DNA of 64,000 nucleotides, taken from Torreya grandis (taxonomy: Eukaryota > Streptophyta > Pinopsida > Cupressales > Taxaceae). Positions within the stretch are counted from its first letter, which is position 1, and every line of letters begins with the position of its first letter. This document shows positions 28,366-39,408 of this stretch, piece by piece. The notes below the pieces were generated by a model that worked only from the letters and a program-made list of their open reading frames with translations, made no database searches and was not told the DNA's origin. The position numbers were made by a program, and so were the translations under genes. The stretch covers positions 394,501 through 458,500 of the forward strand of contig JARHVA010008356.1 in assembly GCA_037957365.1 (NCBI GenBank), given 5' to 3'.

Positions 28366-29810
28366 ACTCTAGTAATCGTGTGTCTAGTTATGCTATTATG
28401 AAATTATTACTTTTCTTTCTTAGTATTTTTTTTTGTTTTTTAACTCTGTTGTTTTGGTAGATTTTTTTGAAAACTCATGCAAATCCATACAAAAACTTGT
28501 TCAAAAAATTACTTCTGAGTTAGAATTTGCCAAGACAACTTGCTAGATCTATTGTGGCTTTAGGAAAGGTAGAATAATTTCTTTTGTTTTGGTCATTCTA
28601 TAGGAAAAATATAAGATTTATACTATCTAGTTTGCTTCCTGGATGTTGGAGGGGCTGACCTTGTTGCAAGCTTCTTCATACCTCTGACCTATGCGCCACC
28701 TCTATGGTGAGTTGCTTGCTGAGTTTAGTTTTTTTGGTGAGGGTACAGAAAACTCTTCTAGTCTATGCCAAGCTTCTAGAACTCCTTTCTATAGCAGCAG
28801 CAATGTCCTTCCATCAGTGCTTCCAGCCACGCCATCAGGCTATACGGTGTCCAGTAGGTCTACATTTCATTTCTTTTGTTTATTTGAGCAAAATCTAAAC
28901 TGCGCCTTTTTTTTGGGGTGCCACTACCTACATTTGTTTTGTTGTCTAGAAACTATAATTGTGCCCTTTTTTTGGTGAGAATATTATGCCACTTTTTTGG
29001 TTGTCCTTGCCAAGAATTCTTTCAGTAGTCTTGTTTGAAAAATGACGCTCCTTTTTGGTTTCCAACACCCATGTGGTGAGCCCTCCCTCTCTCTCTTGCT
29101 GTTTAATTGGTAATCCTACTTTTGTCCAATAATTATTCTGATATTCATAAATCAGTAATTTGATTTTTTGAATTAAAAACAAATTGGAAATTAGCAATAA
29201 AAAAAAATAGTTTAGAGGTTTTTTAAAACTTGTATCTTCAACCTACGAAGATGAAGGGTGAGGCCCGAGTTGGAAGGAGGCCAATTCCCCCTCACACAAA
29301 CCTCCTTTGGATTCCTCGTTCTATGAAAAATATAATGAGTTGTTGGAAGACCACTTTCTCTCTCAAAATAGGCATCTTTTTAATCTTTTAGTGCTTTTTT
29401 TGCAAAAACACTAGTTTACGAGAAAATTGAACCTTTAATATCTTGCAAACGGTAGCTCAAATTTGGGTGCCATTTTTTGAAAAATTATTTGTAATTCAAT
29501 TATCTATAGTTTAGGCTTGTTATTTGTCAAAAATTCAGTAGTTTATAAAGTTCCTAAAATTTGGGTCTCTCAAGATGCATTTTCGACTGAGTCTGACGTC
29601 CTGTTTGCTTAAGTCTTGCACTGATTGCTCTAAGATGCATTCTTGGCTGAGCCTGACATCTTTTGAGCACAAACCTTCATATTTTGGGGGCTCAAAATTT
29701 TAGGGGGGTTTGATTGCTTTTCACAACTTGCACATCTTTGCTTTCATTCTCCTTTCTGCATAATTTCACAACTTGCAATCAACACAACTTCACCTAAATT
29801 TAGCTTAAAA
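28366..29810 (+). other. E4 leader between primer site and gag
   Basis: About 1.45 kb, more GC-rich than the surroundings. ORFs at 28691-28978 and 28704-28898 overlap in different frames and show no known motif. Two similar segments near 29575 and 29632 (AAGATGCATTTTCGACTGAG and AAGATGCATTCTTGGCTGAG, each followed by CTGAC) form a short direct repeat. I assign no gene. Confidence 0.6.
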
Positions 29811-29814
29811 TAGA

Positions 29815-30690
29815 TTATTTTCAACTTAAACCACTAACACCCTTCAACTATCATGAATGGAAGGTTAAAATGTCAATCATTCTTAGAAGTAAAGGGTTGT
29901 GTAGGATCACCATGGGTACTGAAGTAGAACCCAACACTGATGCTGAGAAGGTCAAGTGGTACAACCGTAGTGATGAAGCCTATAGACTACTAAGCTTGTC
30001 CTTGTTCCCAAAACTTATCTTCCATTTAGAAAACTCTAAAACTCCCAAATAAATATGGGACACCTTATAAATTTTATTTGGGACACTTGATGAGATGAGA
30101 GGTCATGAGCTCGAAAATAAACTCATAAGTCTAAGTCCTAGCAACTTTGACACCCTACATGACTTCTTCACTAAGTTTAAGGCCCTTAAATTTCAATTGA
30201 AAGCATGTGGGATAAAGAATAAATATGATCAACTCATCCTTTCTATTCTCACAAAGGTCCAAGTTATTCAGTCTTTGTCTCCACTTTTCATGCTACAAAA
30301 AGTGCCCTTAACAATACATGGAAAATGCCTTCTTTGGATTAATTCATTGCTGGCTTGACCAGGGAGCAAGATAAGCTAATTCAAATGGGAAAAATGAAGT
30401 CTACTCAACCACAAGATTTGATTCTATAAATGGTAAGGATAAGACTTCAACAAAGGAGAAGAAGAAAAAGAATAAGGACCAGGAGAAGAAGAAAGAAAAA
30501 AACAATCCTACCAAAAACAGCACTGAGTCTTCCTCCTCCAATGTTAAACCTAAGAAGGAGAAGGTTAAGTGTGCCTATTGTAAAAAGATAGGGCATGATG
30601 AACAAAAATTCATGAAGAAACAAATAGATCACCTAACACATCTTCTAGAGAAGCACAACATAGGTGTTCCTAAGTCCATCAAGTAGAATT
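29815..30690 (+). pseudogene. Copia gag of E4, decayed
   Basis: Blocks in order: NYHEWKVKMSIILRSKGLCR near 29840-29900, then DEAYRLLSLSL, the WDTL block with TAA inside, a 30095-30300 stretch with LHDFFTKFKALKFQLKACGI, and the zinc knuckle at 30569-30610. The knuckle reads CAYCKKIGHDEQKF: the CX2CX4HX4C pattern has lost its last Cys to Phe. A Lys/Glu-rich segment precedes it. The gene would package element RNA. The start codon is not clear, so the left edge is approximate. Stops at about 30051, 30069, 30305 and 30427 break it. Confidence 0.85.
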
Positions 30691-30694
30691 CATC

Positions 30695-30995
30695 TACCCA
30701 AGATTCTACTAAGGTAAAAGGAAAGGGTAAGGAGAAAGAAAAGGGTAAGGCCCTTGTAGCTACTACAGCTTCTACATCATCTTGGGTCATTTATTTGGGT
30801 TCTTCTCACCACATGGGCTCTTCACTAGTTGAGTTTTCATCTTTAGAGCCTTGTAGCATGACTTTAATTAGTTTGGGTGATGACACATTAGTTTTTGTTG
30901 TAGGGAGAGGGTTAGTTGAAATGGAAAAAGGAACATTCAATAATGTTCTAATTGTTCCTTCTCTTTCAATCAATATCCTATCAATTCACTAAATC
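30695..30995 (+). pseudogene. Copia aspartic protease of E4, inactive
   Basis: The active-site block reads WVIYLGSSHHM near 30782-30815, where copia proteases have WxxDSGASxHM. The catalytic Asp is Tyr and the next Ser is Leu, so it could not have cleaved Gag-Pol. The C-terminal blocks FNNVLIVPSLSINILSI follow at about 30937-30990, ending at a TAA. It lies in the same frame as the zinc knuckle upstream. Confidence 0.88.
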
Positions 30996-30999
30996 ACTC

Positions 31000-32055
31000 A
31001 CATTGGTCAGGGCATGAGAGTTGAGTTTTCACCAGATTTATTAGTTATCAGGGAATTGCATAGTGATACTAGAGTGGCAGTGGGTAGGGCAGATCACCAA
31101 GCAAGGTTATACACCTTCTCACATTTTGCACTAGATTCTTCTCCAAAAGCATTACTGACTCATTTAGATAGAGTTAGCAAATTGTGGCATGAGTGGTTTG
31201 GCCACCTTAACTACCACTACCTTGAACAACTTTGCAAAAATGACATGGTCATTGGCTTGCCTCATGTCAAATTCTCAAAAGGACTTTGCGAGGGGTGCTC
31301 CCTTGGGAAGCATCCTGAAGCAAAATTTAAAAAAGGCAAAGCTTGGAAGGCTTCACAATCTTTGGAGTTAGTCCACAGTGATGTATTAGGACCCTTTCCC
31401 AAACCATAATTCATAAGGGCCAAGTACATCCTCACCTTCATTGATGATTTCTCTAGGTACACTTGGATATATTTTCTCAAACAAAAGTCTGAAGTGTTTG
31501 AAAAATTTCTAGACTTTAAGGCTCTTATTAAGAAACAAAGTGAGAAATCCATCAAGGTTCTTCAAACTAATAATATAGGGGAGTATGTCATCAATAGGTT
31601 TGAGCATTTTTGCACCACAGAGGGGATTGATTTACAGCACATAGTCACTTATAGTCCTTCACAGAATGGGGTCGTTAAATGCAAAAATAGGTTCTTGAAA
31701 GAGATGGGTAGCTGTATGATTCACTCCAAATCCTTAGCACCATAGTACTAGGCCAAAGCCATCAATTATGCTTGCTACATTAAAAATAGGGTTCCTCACA
31801 AAGCTTTGAAAGGGATAACACCCTTTGAAGCTTGGCATAAAAGGAAACCTGATGTTGAGCACCTTAGGGTTTTTGGATCCCCAGCCATGGCCTGCATTCT
31901 GAAGAAGAAATGCAAAGCTATGGAACATCAGTCTAAGCCTTGCATCTTTGTAGGATATTTGGATGGTATTAAGGGGTATCGTGTTCTAAATCCAATCACT
32001 CATGAGTTGTTCATCAAGAGAAGTGTCCATTTTCAGGAGAGTCCTAGAGACTAAA
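31000..32055 (+). pseudogene. Copia integrase of E4, decayed and catalytically changed
   Basis: The zinc domain is near 31185-31310, LWHEWFGHLNYHYLEQL then CEGCSLGKH, keeping the HHCC residues. The core begins LVHSDVLGPFPKP (first Asp kept, then TAA). It continues TFIDDFSRYTWIYFLK, then LQTNNIGEYV where the second Asp is expected but Asn is present, and SPSQNGVVKCKNR where the catalytic Glu is replaced by Lys. Two of three DDE residues are lost. The C-terminal blocks AWHKRKPDVEHLRVFG and FVGYLDGIKGYRV follow. TAG stops lie at 31744 and 31750. One frame is kept over nearly 1 kb. Confidence 0.92.
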
Positions 32056-32500
32056 CACTTGACACTTCTTCTCCCTCATCAGATCTACTTCTTCATGATG
32101 ATTCCTCAATAGATTCAGATCAGCCATAGCAAGTTCTTGAGCAAGAGACATCTTCTTCTTCTTCTTCTTCTTCTTCAAGTTTAGAAAGAGAGGATAGTAA
32201 TGCACAGTCATCCACCTCTAGTGAGTTAGAGGATGAGGAGTTAGCACCTGACTCACCCACTTCTGGGCCACTTTGGGCTAGATAGACACTTGAGAGTGCT
32301 GGCACTTGGGCAAGAGATCCTATAGATGACAGACGTACTAGGGGGGATTTTAGAGAGATCCACATGCCTTCTTTCCTTTAGTTTCAGATCCATAAACTTT
32401 TTGAGAGGCATCAAAGGTACCTGAGTGTGATAGTGATATGGAGGAATAATATTCTTCCTTAATAAAAAATCACACTTGGGATTTGACTTCACTTCCTAAG
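32056..32500 (+). other. E4 integrase-RT linker with (TTC)n tract
   Basis: A low-complexity Ser/Glu/Asp-rich linker, normal for copia Pol between integrase and RT. It contains a TTC run at 32151-32176 that encodes poly-Ser. TAG codons interrupt it at several points, for example after QP near 32127. Antisense ORFs at 32120-32492 are shadows. Confidence 0.7.
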
Positions 32501-32509
32501 GGAAGAAAT

Positions 32510-33110
32510 ATTGTTTGATGTAGGTGGATATATCAAATCAAGTTTACAAAAAATGGGTCATTTAATAAGTACAAGGTACGATTGGTCATCAAGGGTTTCT
32601 CACAGGTGGCAGGCATTGACTACTCAGAGACCTTTGCACCCATTGCAAAGATGACTTTTATCTGACTCACCTTGGCTATTTCCACAACACATGGTTGGGA
32701 TGTGCATCAGATGGATGTGAAGAGTGCCTTTCTTCATGAAGACCTAGAGGAGGACATCTACATGGAGCAGCTGACAGGATTTGTTCAAGATTCTTCCTTA
32801 GTATGTAGACTTAGGAAATCTATCTATGGCCTCAAACAGGCCCCTCAGGCTTGGTATACCAAGATGGATTCCTTTCTTCTCACAATGGGTTTCACTAGGT
32901 GCCATTCTGATCCCAATGTTGACTTCTTGTGGTAGGATGATTCACTCCTAATTTTGGTTCTATATGTTGATGACCTTTTGATCACCGAGAGTTCTTCATT
33001 AGCTATTATAGTGGTGAAGGCATCTCTCCAAGATAGATTTGACATGATAGACTTTTGTTTGTTGCACTACTTCCTTGGCATCAAGATCTCATAGTCAAAT
33101 TCAAAGATTT
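32510..33110 (+). pseudogene. Copia reverse transcriptase of E4, decayed
   Basis: Blocks in order: YKVRLVIKGFSQVAGIDYSE then TFAPIAKMT, HQMDVKSAFLHEDLEEDIYM, RLRKSIYGLKQAPQAWY, and the active site LYVDDLLI at about 32964, followed by LLHYFLGIKIS. The YVDD Asp pair and the first catalytic Asp in QMDVKSAFL are kept. Stops are TGA near 32663 and TAG near 32934 and 33092. At least one frame change lies upstream of 32550. This is the Ty1/copia type by motif and by its place after integrase. Confidence 0.93.
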
Positions 33111-33179
33111 CTCTTACACACCCTAAGTATGCTCTTGATTTATTGGCTCAGTTTCACATGGCTGATTGCAAGCCATCTC

Positions 33180-33860
33180 TGACTCCCTTTCTATTAGGAG
33201 TCAAGCTTGAGGCTGACTTTTCTTCAACATTGGTTGATGACACTCGGTATCGATAACTTGTTGGTAGTCTCATCTACTTGAATCACACCAAGCCTGACAT
33301 ATCATATATAGTGGGAATTATCTCCAAATTTATGCAGGAACCTCATGAGCTGCATTGGAAATCAACTAAGAGGATCTTGCATTACATACAAGGTTCACAT
33401 ATATACGAGATTCATTATAGATTTGGCATAGAGGTTGACTTGGTTGGATATACAGATTTAGACTGGGTTGGTGATTCATAGACTCACAAGTCAACTTCTA
33501 GTTACAATTTCTCCCTTGGTTTTGGTCTTATTAGTTGTTCTAGTAAGAAGCAGAATGCTATTGCTATATCATCCACAGAGGCAGAGTATAGGGGAGTTGT
33601 TAATGTAGCTACTAAGGCTATTTGGCTTCAAGGGATTCTTTTTGAGTTTAGAATTCCTATCAAGTAGCCCACCATCATTTATTATGACAAGTATAGTACC
33701 ATTCAAATTTACAAGAATCTAGTTTAGCACTAGCAGGCCAAGCACATATAGATTCACATGCATTTCATTTAGGAGCTTATTCATAGTCAGGTTATTGACT
33801 TGATATTTTTCTAGTCTTTGAAGTAGGTTGGAGACATCTCCACCAAACCTTTCACTGAGA
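33180..33860 (+). pseudogene. Copia RNase H of E4, decayed
   Basis: Readable blocks: LVGSLIYLNHTKPDISYIVG near 33258, LHWKSTKRILHYIQG, GYTDLDWVGDS (Asp kept) then TAG, THKSTSSYNFSLGFGLISCS, KKQNAIAISSTEAEYRGVVN (Glu kept) and KAIWLQG. The final part near 33660-33850 holds eight or more stops, all or nearly all TAG, at positions where the readable context suggests Gln. It ends VGDISTKPF, the usual copia C-terminus. Confidence 0.9.
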
Positions 33861-34102
33861 GTAATTTCATTCATCTATGAGCTCTTCTTGGGGTGTGGTC
33901 CACATCTGCAGCAGCATCATCTTTAGGGGGGCCACTAGCCTCTTCTTTCTTTTATGTCTCTCTTTTGGAGGGGAGTTTTTTTCCTACGGGTTTTCTCCTT
34001 TTCTCTATCTTAAGGGAGATTGAATTTGTACATGGGTACCTCATTAGGCCTAGTTGTCAAGACCCATTTTATATTTCCACACTGCCCACCTAAGTTGCAC
34101 TT

Positions 34103-34110
34103 ATAGGGGG
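34103..34110 (+). other. E4 polypurine tract
   Basis: ATAGGGGG lies directly before the 3' LTR, the place where plus-strand DNA synthesis would be primed. It is short, and an alternative G run at 33924-33930 is too far upstream. Confidence 0.65.
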
Positions 34111-34568
34111 TATTAGTGTAGGTTTTTATTTTTCCCTATCTTTTAATTAGGGAAATTGTATTTATTGTGCTTACATGGAGTTTTCCTACATTTGTGGGAT
34201 ATGCTAGCTTATGTTGAGATGTGTGTCATAGATGTGTCATAGGTGTCATAAGTAACTCCCTTGATGGGAGTTACTTCTCTATTCTTAGCACCTTGTCATC
34301 ACCTTTCATGGAGGAGTTACAGTCTATTCTTGGGGTGCCTTGGCCACCTTTTATAGAGGACTTACTTACGTGCTCTCATAAATGTAATCTTCACTTTAGC
34401 CATCTCATGTCAATTAGATTTTGGTTTTCTCCATTTTGTCTTGTGCAATTTATCTTCTTGTATAATTTCAAATTGCTTTAGCATCTATGTGGTGTGCACT
34501 TGCTTCATCTCATGTGATCACATCTCCATTGCATTCGCATTATCTAGATTCTGGAAACAACTCTGATA
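34111..34568 (+). repeat. E4 3' LTR (458 bp)
   Basis: Starts TATTAGTGTAGG and ends CTCTGATA. Most differences from the 5' LTR are transitions, many G to A or C to T, fitting deamination of methylated cytosine. Confidence 0.95.
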
Positions 34569-34573
34569 CATAT
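34569..34573. repeat. Target-site duplication of E4 (right copy, CATAT)
   Basis: Exact copy of 27892-27896, followed directly by the rest of the E3 integrase. Confidence 0.92.
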
Positions 34574-35090
34574 CACACAAATTATAAAAGGGCTACAAGA
34601 TTTATGCCAATTTAATTAGTGTATGGTCTAGAAGTAGTCATGTTAGTGGAATATCTATTACCCAGTCTGTGCATTGCCATGATCATATGACTTAGATATT
34701 AGAAGTATCTTACATATTGGCTCCTCAAATTAAATTAGATGGATGTAGAGTAGCCTAGATACAAGAAGTGCATTAGTAGAGCCAAAACTCATAGAACTAT
34801 AAGAAATTATGCCACAAATAATTTCACAAAGATCAACTAGCTTTACTATATGATAGTCGATTTAGAGCATTCTCAGGTAAGTTATAAATAAGATGGAAAG
34901 GGCCCTAAATTATACATGACTTACCATAGTAAGGAACCATGTTTGTAATGTATCTTTAGAGAAATATCTTACCAAGGTAGGTAAATGGCTATAAGATTAA
35001 GCCCTACTACTAATAATCTATGGATCTTATTTTACCAGCTCAGTGGGTGCTGAGTAGCACCATGTAGATTAAGATTTATCTATTTTGAAA
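34574..35090 (+). pseudogene. Integrase of E3, C-terminal part after E4
   Basis: Resumes the gene cut at 27896. Readable blocks are ATRFMPI then LVYGLEVVMLVEYLLPSLCI near 34590-34670, matching the gypsy integrase block TPFxLVYGxEAVxPxE. Near 34840-34900 are LALLYDSRFRAFSGKL and RWKGP, the C-terminal DLVLLxDSxxxxxPGKLxxxWxGP block. TAG stops are frequent. This match on the far side of E4 proves the nesting independently of the duplication. Confidence 0.85.
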
Positions 35091-35109
35091 TGTTTTGTGT
35101 GTGTGTTTG

Positions 35110-35110
<1 letters not shown>

Positions 35111-35155
<45 letters not shown>
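35111..35155. repeat. (TA)n microsatellite, about 45 bp
   Basis: A perfect TA run preceded by a short GT-rich stretch (35096-35110), just past the E3 integrase end. Confidence 0.95.
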
Positions 35156-35157
<2 letters not shown>

Positions 35158-35900
35158 ATGATATCAATAAAAACATGTGTGAATTATAAATACTAAGCAT
35201 TACATGTGCCAAATATGCACATGAGGATCCATGTGTATTACTAGAAAACTAAAAGAGAAGTGACTAAAAAGTATTATGTCTAGGAAAGATGCTGAAACAT
35301 CCCATCATCAAGATATTCATTGGATAATGGTCATCCACTAGAAGTAAATGTAAGAGTTAAGAGGCGATTGATGTGATCTTCAAAAAATTAGTGGCTCATC
35401 AACACCAACTTCTCATGCACCTTATACAAACATCAAAGAGCATAACAATATAATTATAAACATGTAACAATGATTAGCTACTTTAATGGCTAGATTGCAT
35501 ACATATTTGCTACATTTACCTTGGAATTCAAGACTAGTAGACAGATAAACATAGCTTGGATGTGGAACCCAAGAGGTTCAAAATATATAAAACTCAAATT
35601 TGAACACCAAATCAACATTTAATCTTTGATCACATCCTTCATGAGCTGAAAATATTAAGAGATAAGCTATTAGTTTACAAAAGAAATAGAGCAAATTTTA
35701 ATTTCATTCACATACACAAACATGGATACCATGTAGCTCATGTAACCCCTCTCTGATGCATAAAATGAAGTTATGGGTATCAACATGACACTTAGATAAA
35801 CCAAGTATAGTAATTAAAGGCTATTTTAGTACCTCCACAAAGGTAAGTAAAAGCTCTTCTACCCTAATCCTATTAATGCTATGCAACCATTCACCCTCAT
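35156..35900. other. E3 segment after integrase, nothing recognised
   Basis: AT-rich sequence without a readable frame. It separates pol from the extra 3' reading frame. Confidence 0.5.
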
Positions 35901-35929
35901 ATCTCCCCATCAATTCTAGAACATAGATG

Positions 35930-38900
35930 TTGAGTTCTTGATACATATGCCAACATTTGGTGATCTGGGAGAGATAGTTCAAGTATTACGTATGTAATAC
36001 AATGAGGGCATAATCTATTTGGGCCTAGATAATACTATGGTAATCAACACACAAGCCATAGCCTGATCTTTGGGAATGCTTACATGTGGAAATTCCCTAT
36101 TGTCCTATAATACCAAAACATTGTCCATATTATTAGAAGTCTAAGACTTGTATGTGTGGGGCAATCAAAGGGTCCCCATTGATGAAATTATTGATGAACA
36201 TGTATGTATTATCATTCAGTACATCACTAAAAGGTTTTAATAGACAACCATGTGTAACAATAAAATACCCAAGGGCATTATGGATATTGCTCACAAGATG
36301 ATCCATTAGAATGAATAATTTAACTAGCCTAATAACTTTATCTAAGAATTACTCAAAAATACTAAAAAGTGTCACACCACTCCCAGGTAGATGTTCTAAT
36401 ATCAATTTTTGATCTTCCTACTTTACTTCATATAGTAGAAATCATTTGAGGGAGAAGTAAACCTAGATATGGATTATTGGATAGCATATAAATTCTTTAA
36501 CATAAACTAGATGAAGGATTTTGGAGCTCTCGCACATGAGGGAAAGCTAAAAGTTTAGTGGGAGGAGTGCCCAAACCTAAAAACCATACATAATCGAGTG
36601 TCACCCTAATGTCCTATAGTACCTTGGTCACCACAACATAGTCACTCTATTACTCAAAGGAGTCATTATCACAATTTATGAGCTACCATGCTCACCATTC
36701 AAGGCACTCCCCTTATTCAACACCATGTATATGGTGTAATCCAAAGTGGCTAGATAAAAAGAGTATTCAACTAGGTGTACAACCTACTTACAATCTATTC
36801 CACCTAGCATAGATATTCCTACTGTGTAATAACTAGAACTTGCATTTAACTCACAAAAATAGAAGGAGAAGTACAAAGTAGATATGCATTTTATGTCTCC
36901 TCACCCAAAGTAAAAAACATGAAACACTATGATCTAGAAGGATGACCTAAAGGTGCCATAAATAGCCAACTCTTTTATCCTTTTATAAATGGGAAGAGAT
37001 GAATAAGAAGTCTACTAATTCATGTTTATGGACATGGATAGAGACTATTATAAGGAGGAAAAATAATTCTTCTTTTGGAAGGTGATGCGTATAATACAAG
37101 TATAGAAGCAAGTTCCTCCTGACCTATGGGTGGAAATCTTAGTTTACCCAATATCTATCATTATTGGCATAATCCAAGAGGAAGTAGATCATCTCCAGTA
37201 AAGAATGGACTTCTTCTATCCTTTAATTTCTTCAACATTCACACCTGATGTCATATTTACACCCTTATCAAAGATCCCATCATAAAAAATTATGCATAAG
37301 CTCATAACATATTGGGAGACAAGAGTATTCCTACCCTAGAAGATTGCATATTTTTTCAACTAGATACTATATAAGTAGTGGAACCTACTCCTAAATATTT
37401 TACACTACCTCCATGATGTAGACTGGTCATAATTGGTAGTAAGAAACAACATGTTTCAAGTTTTGAGGTGTGACCAAATGATTCCCCACCATCACCATAG
37501 GTACAAGAGTTTTAATAACTTACTCTAGAACAATCAACCATAGAGTAACAACAAGGCACTAGGGAAGAAGTTGCTCATGTAGCCAAACACTAACACAGGA
37601 ATAAGGAAAAGAAAATAATGAAAGAAGCATAGAAACAACATGAAATGCAATAAGCTAAAGAAATTGAGGCCAAAAAAAATACCAAGTATGTAGAGGTAGA
37701 CACAGAAAAGGCAAATAAAATTTCCAAATAGGCACAAGAATTAGATGACATAAAAAATCACATGCAAGTGGAAAGAGATAATAAGGAAAAATAAGAAGAA
37801 AACAGGAAATAAGACCTATCACTCTAGGCATAATAGCAAGTAGATGAAGTTGATAGGAAAAAAGAGGAAAATTATGAAGTCCTATGGTAATAATAATTAC
37901 ATGCATAAACATAAGCCCAAGCATAGGTCCAAACTATGCAAAAACAAGAAAAAAAGAAGATACAAGAAGAAGAATAAAGGAGGAAGGAAGAATAAGAGAA
38001 AAACAAAGAATAAGAAGACAAGAGAAAGAAAGAGGAAGAGGATGAGAAAAAGGAGGAAGAATACATGAAGAAGAAACATGTAGAGGAGGAGGAGGCCAAA
38101 AGGAAGACAACTAAATATGTTTCATATAAAAATAATCTAGTAGTAGAGGCCACTATGAAATAAAAAATTTCACCTAAAACATAGGTAATATCCTAGATGT
38201 CACAACTTCCATTAAGAGGTGTTTGGCTTTGGGACATTCCCTCAGTCACTACTCGATGCACTACCTTCTCATTCCCACTATCCAAATGCTATGCCTTGAC
38301 CTTGTATCCTCAACAAGCACATTGTCCACTTTCTCAATCAAGTAGGATTCTTCACTTGATGTCTCTTGGTTACCTTTAAATAAATAGTTGGAGGGTACCA
38401 TAGCTTTTCAGGAGTCCATCACACAAAAGGTTGCCTCCTTGGAGTGAAAATGGGATTAGGAAAAGGATGAGAATATGAAGCTTAGGGGTCATATTCATGA
38501 ATAAATGAATATTATCATAAACACTTACCCAAACTTGGTCTCTCAAATAATTAGGGACTAAGTGATGTCAGGTTCTAGTAGGCTCAAGACCTTGATTTTT
38601 GAAGCTTATAAAACACTAATGCATAGATCAATAACTTGGAATAATTAGCAATTTGGGATACAATTTGAAGACTAACACCATAGCTTTAGTTATTGTATTG
38701 GAGGATTATGAGAGAATTACAACATTTTAGCTCTCCAAGCCCATCTACTTACACATAATCTTCTAATGTGTACCACTGCGGACCACTGAGGACTCAGACC
38801 TAAAGGAAATCATTGTAGGTTATGTACTAATGTGTTTATTCATTCACATGGTCTAAGAAGAGATGATCAACTAGTATGCATTCAAAATTGACCTATCTTT

Positions 38901-39050
38901 ATTCTAGAGTGAGGTGGCCAAGATCCTTAAAATTCCTACTTATAATTCACCATTAGAACTCTAGAAATAAATTGAAAAGTTCATGGATACTAAGTACATG
39001 GCCAAGGATCCTACTAACTAGTCTTATTCTTCAATAATTCCACCTCCTTC
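35930..39050 (+). pseudogene. Extra 3' reading frame of E3 with charged coiled coil, function unknown
   Basis: On the pol strand, downstream of integrase, a long decayed gene can be read. From 35930 there is DVEFLIHMPTFGDLGEIVQV, then NEGIIYLGLDNTMVINTQAI. Near 36400-36540 there is FEGEVNLDMDYWIAYKF. At 37540-38110 a Gln/Glu/Lys-rich stretch contains long E/K runs such as RKKEEEDEKKEEEYMKKKHV, typical of a coiled coil. Near 38380-38570 are GTIAFQESITQKVASLE and NTYPNLVSQIIRD. Many interruptions are single TAG codons in Gln-rich context. I recognise no family. Gypsy elements normally end shortly after integrase, so this is an added gene of E3. A Lys-rich ORF at 37844-38068 is another frame of the coiled coil and not a gene. 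Confidence 0.55.
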
Positions 39051-39408
39051 TAGTTGAGTATTGTTGTAATGTTTCATTTTTGAATTTTTTTTTAAAGTTT
39101 TGAATGAGTTTTTATATTGAGGATGATTAGTAAGACAATTAGGGTGAGGATGGATAAAAACCCATAAAAAGTGGCCACCTAGTTATGTTATCCTATTTAA
39201 AACCCAAAAGGGTAGTATATTAGTACACTACCTAGTTAAAAACCTAAAAGGAAAGCTAAGTAGTGCACAAGAGGTGAAAATTGAAAATGGTGCCTTGAGC
39301 GATTACTGTGACTCTTACTATTCTACCCAATTTTTTAGCTTCTAGCACATAGTCAGATAAACCTAAGATATTATCTCAGGATGAGACAACATATTATGTC
39401 TAGGAAAG
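39051..39408. other. E3 3' untranslated region
   Basis: No frame is readable. A purine run TAGGAAAG (39401-39408) abuts the 3' LTR and could be the polypurine tract. Confidence 0.45.

Larger units (their letters stand above)
27897..34568 (+). mobile_element. E4: full-length Ty1/copia retrotransposon, 6672 bp, TA..TA LTR ends
   Basis: Two near-identical LTRs, 27897-28352 and 34111-34568, are flanked by the exact 5-bp duplication CATAT. A tRNA-Met primer site starts at the first base after the 5' LTR and a short G tract precedes the 3' LTR. Between them lie gag, protease, integrase, RT and RNase H in the copia order (integrase before RT) on the + strand. The LTR ends are TATTAG and CTGATA/CCGATA, an imperfect inverted pair, not TG..CA. 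By hand count the LTRs differ at about 26 bases plus a small indel region, near 94% identity. It is inactive: about two dozen stops and changed catalytic residues. It is the youngest element here and sits in the E3 integrase. Confidence 0.96.

Noticed and set aside
28691..28978. 95-codon ORF in the E4 leader, with an overlapping 64-codon ORF
   Set aside because: No motif, two competing frames, and copia leaders are normally non-coding.
35096..35155. GT/TA run as a possible matrix-attachment or cruciform site
   Set aside because: A simple microsatellite explains it; AT-rich DNA is everywhere in the window.
37844..38068. Lys/Arg-rich ORF that looks like a nuclear protein
   Set aside because: It is a shifted frame of the Glu/Lys coiled coil of E3; the coding frame gives longer and more coherent sequence.
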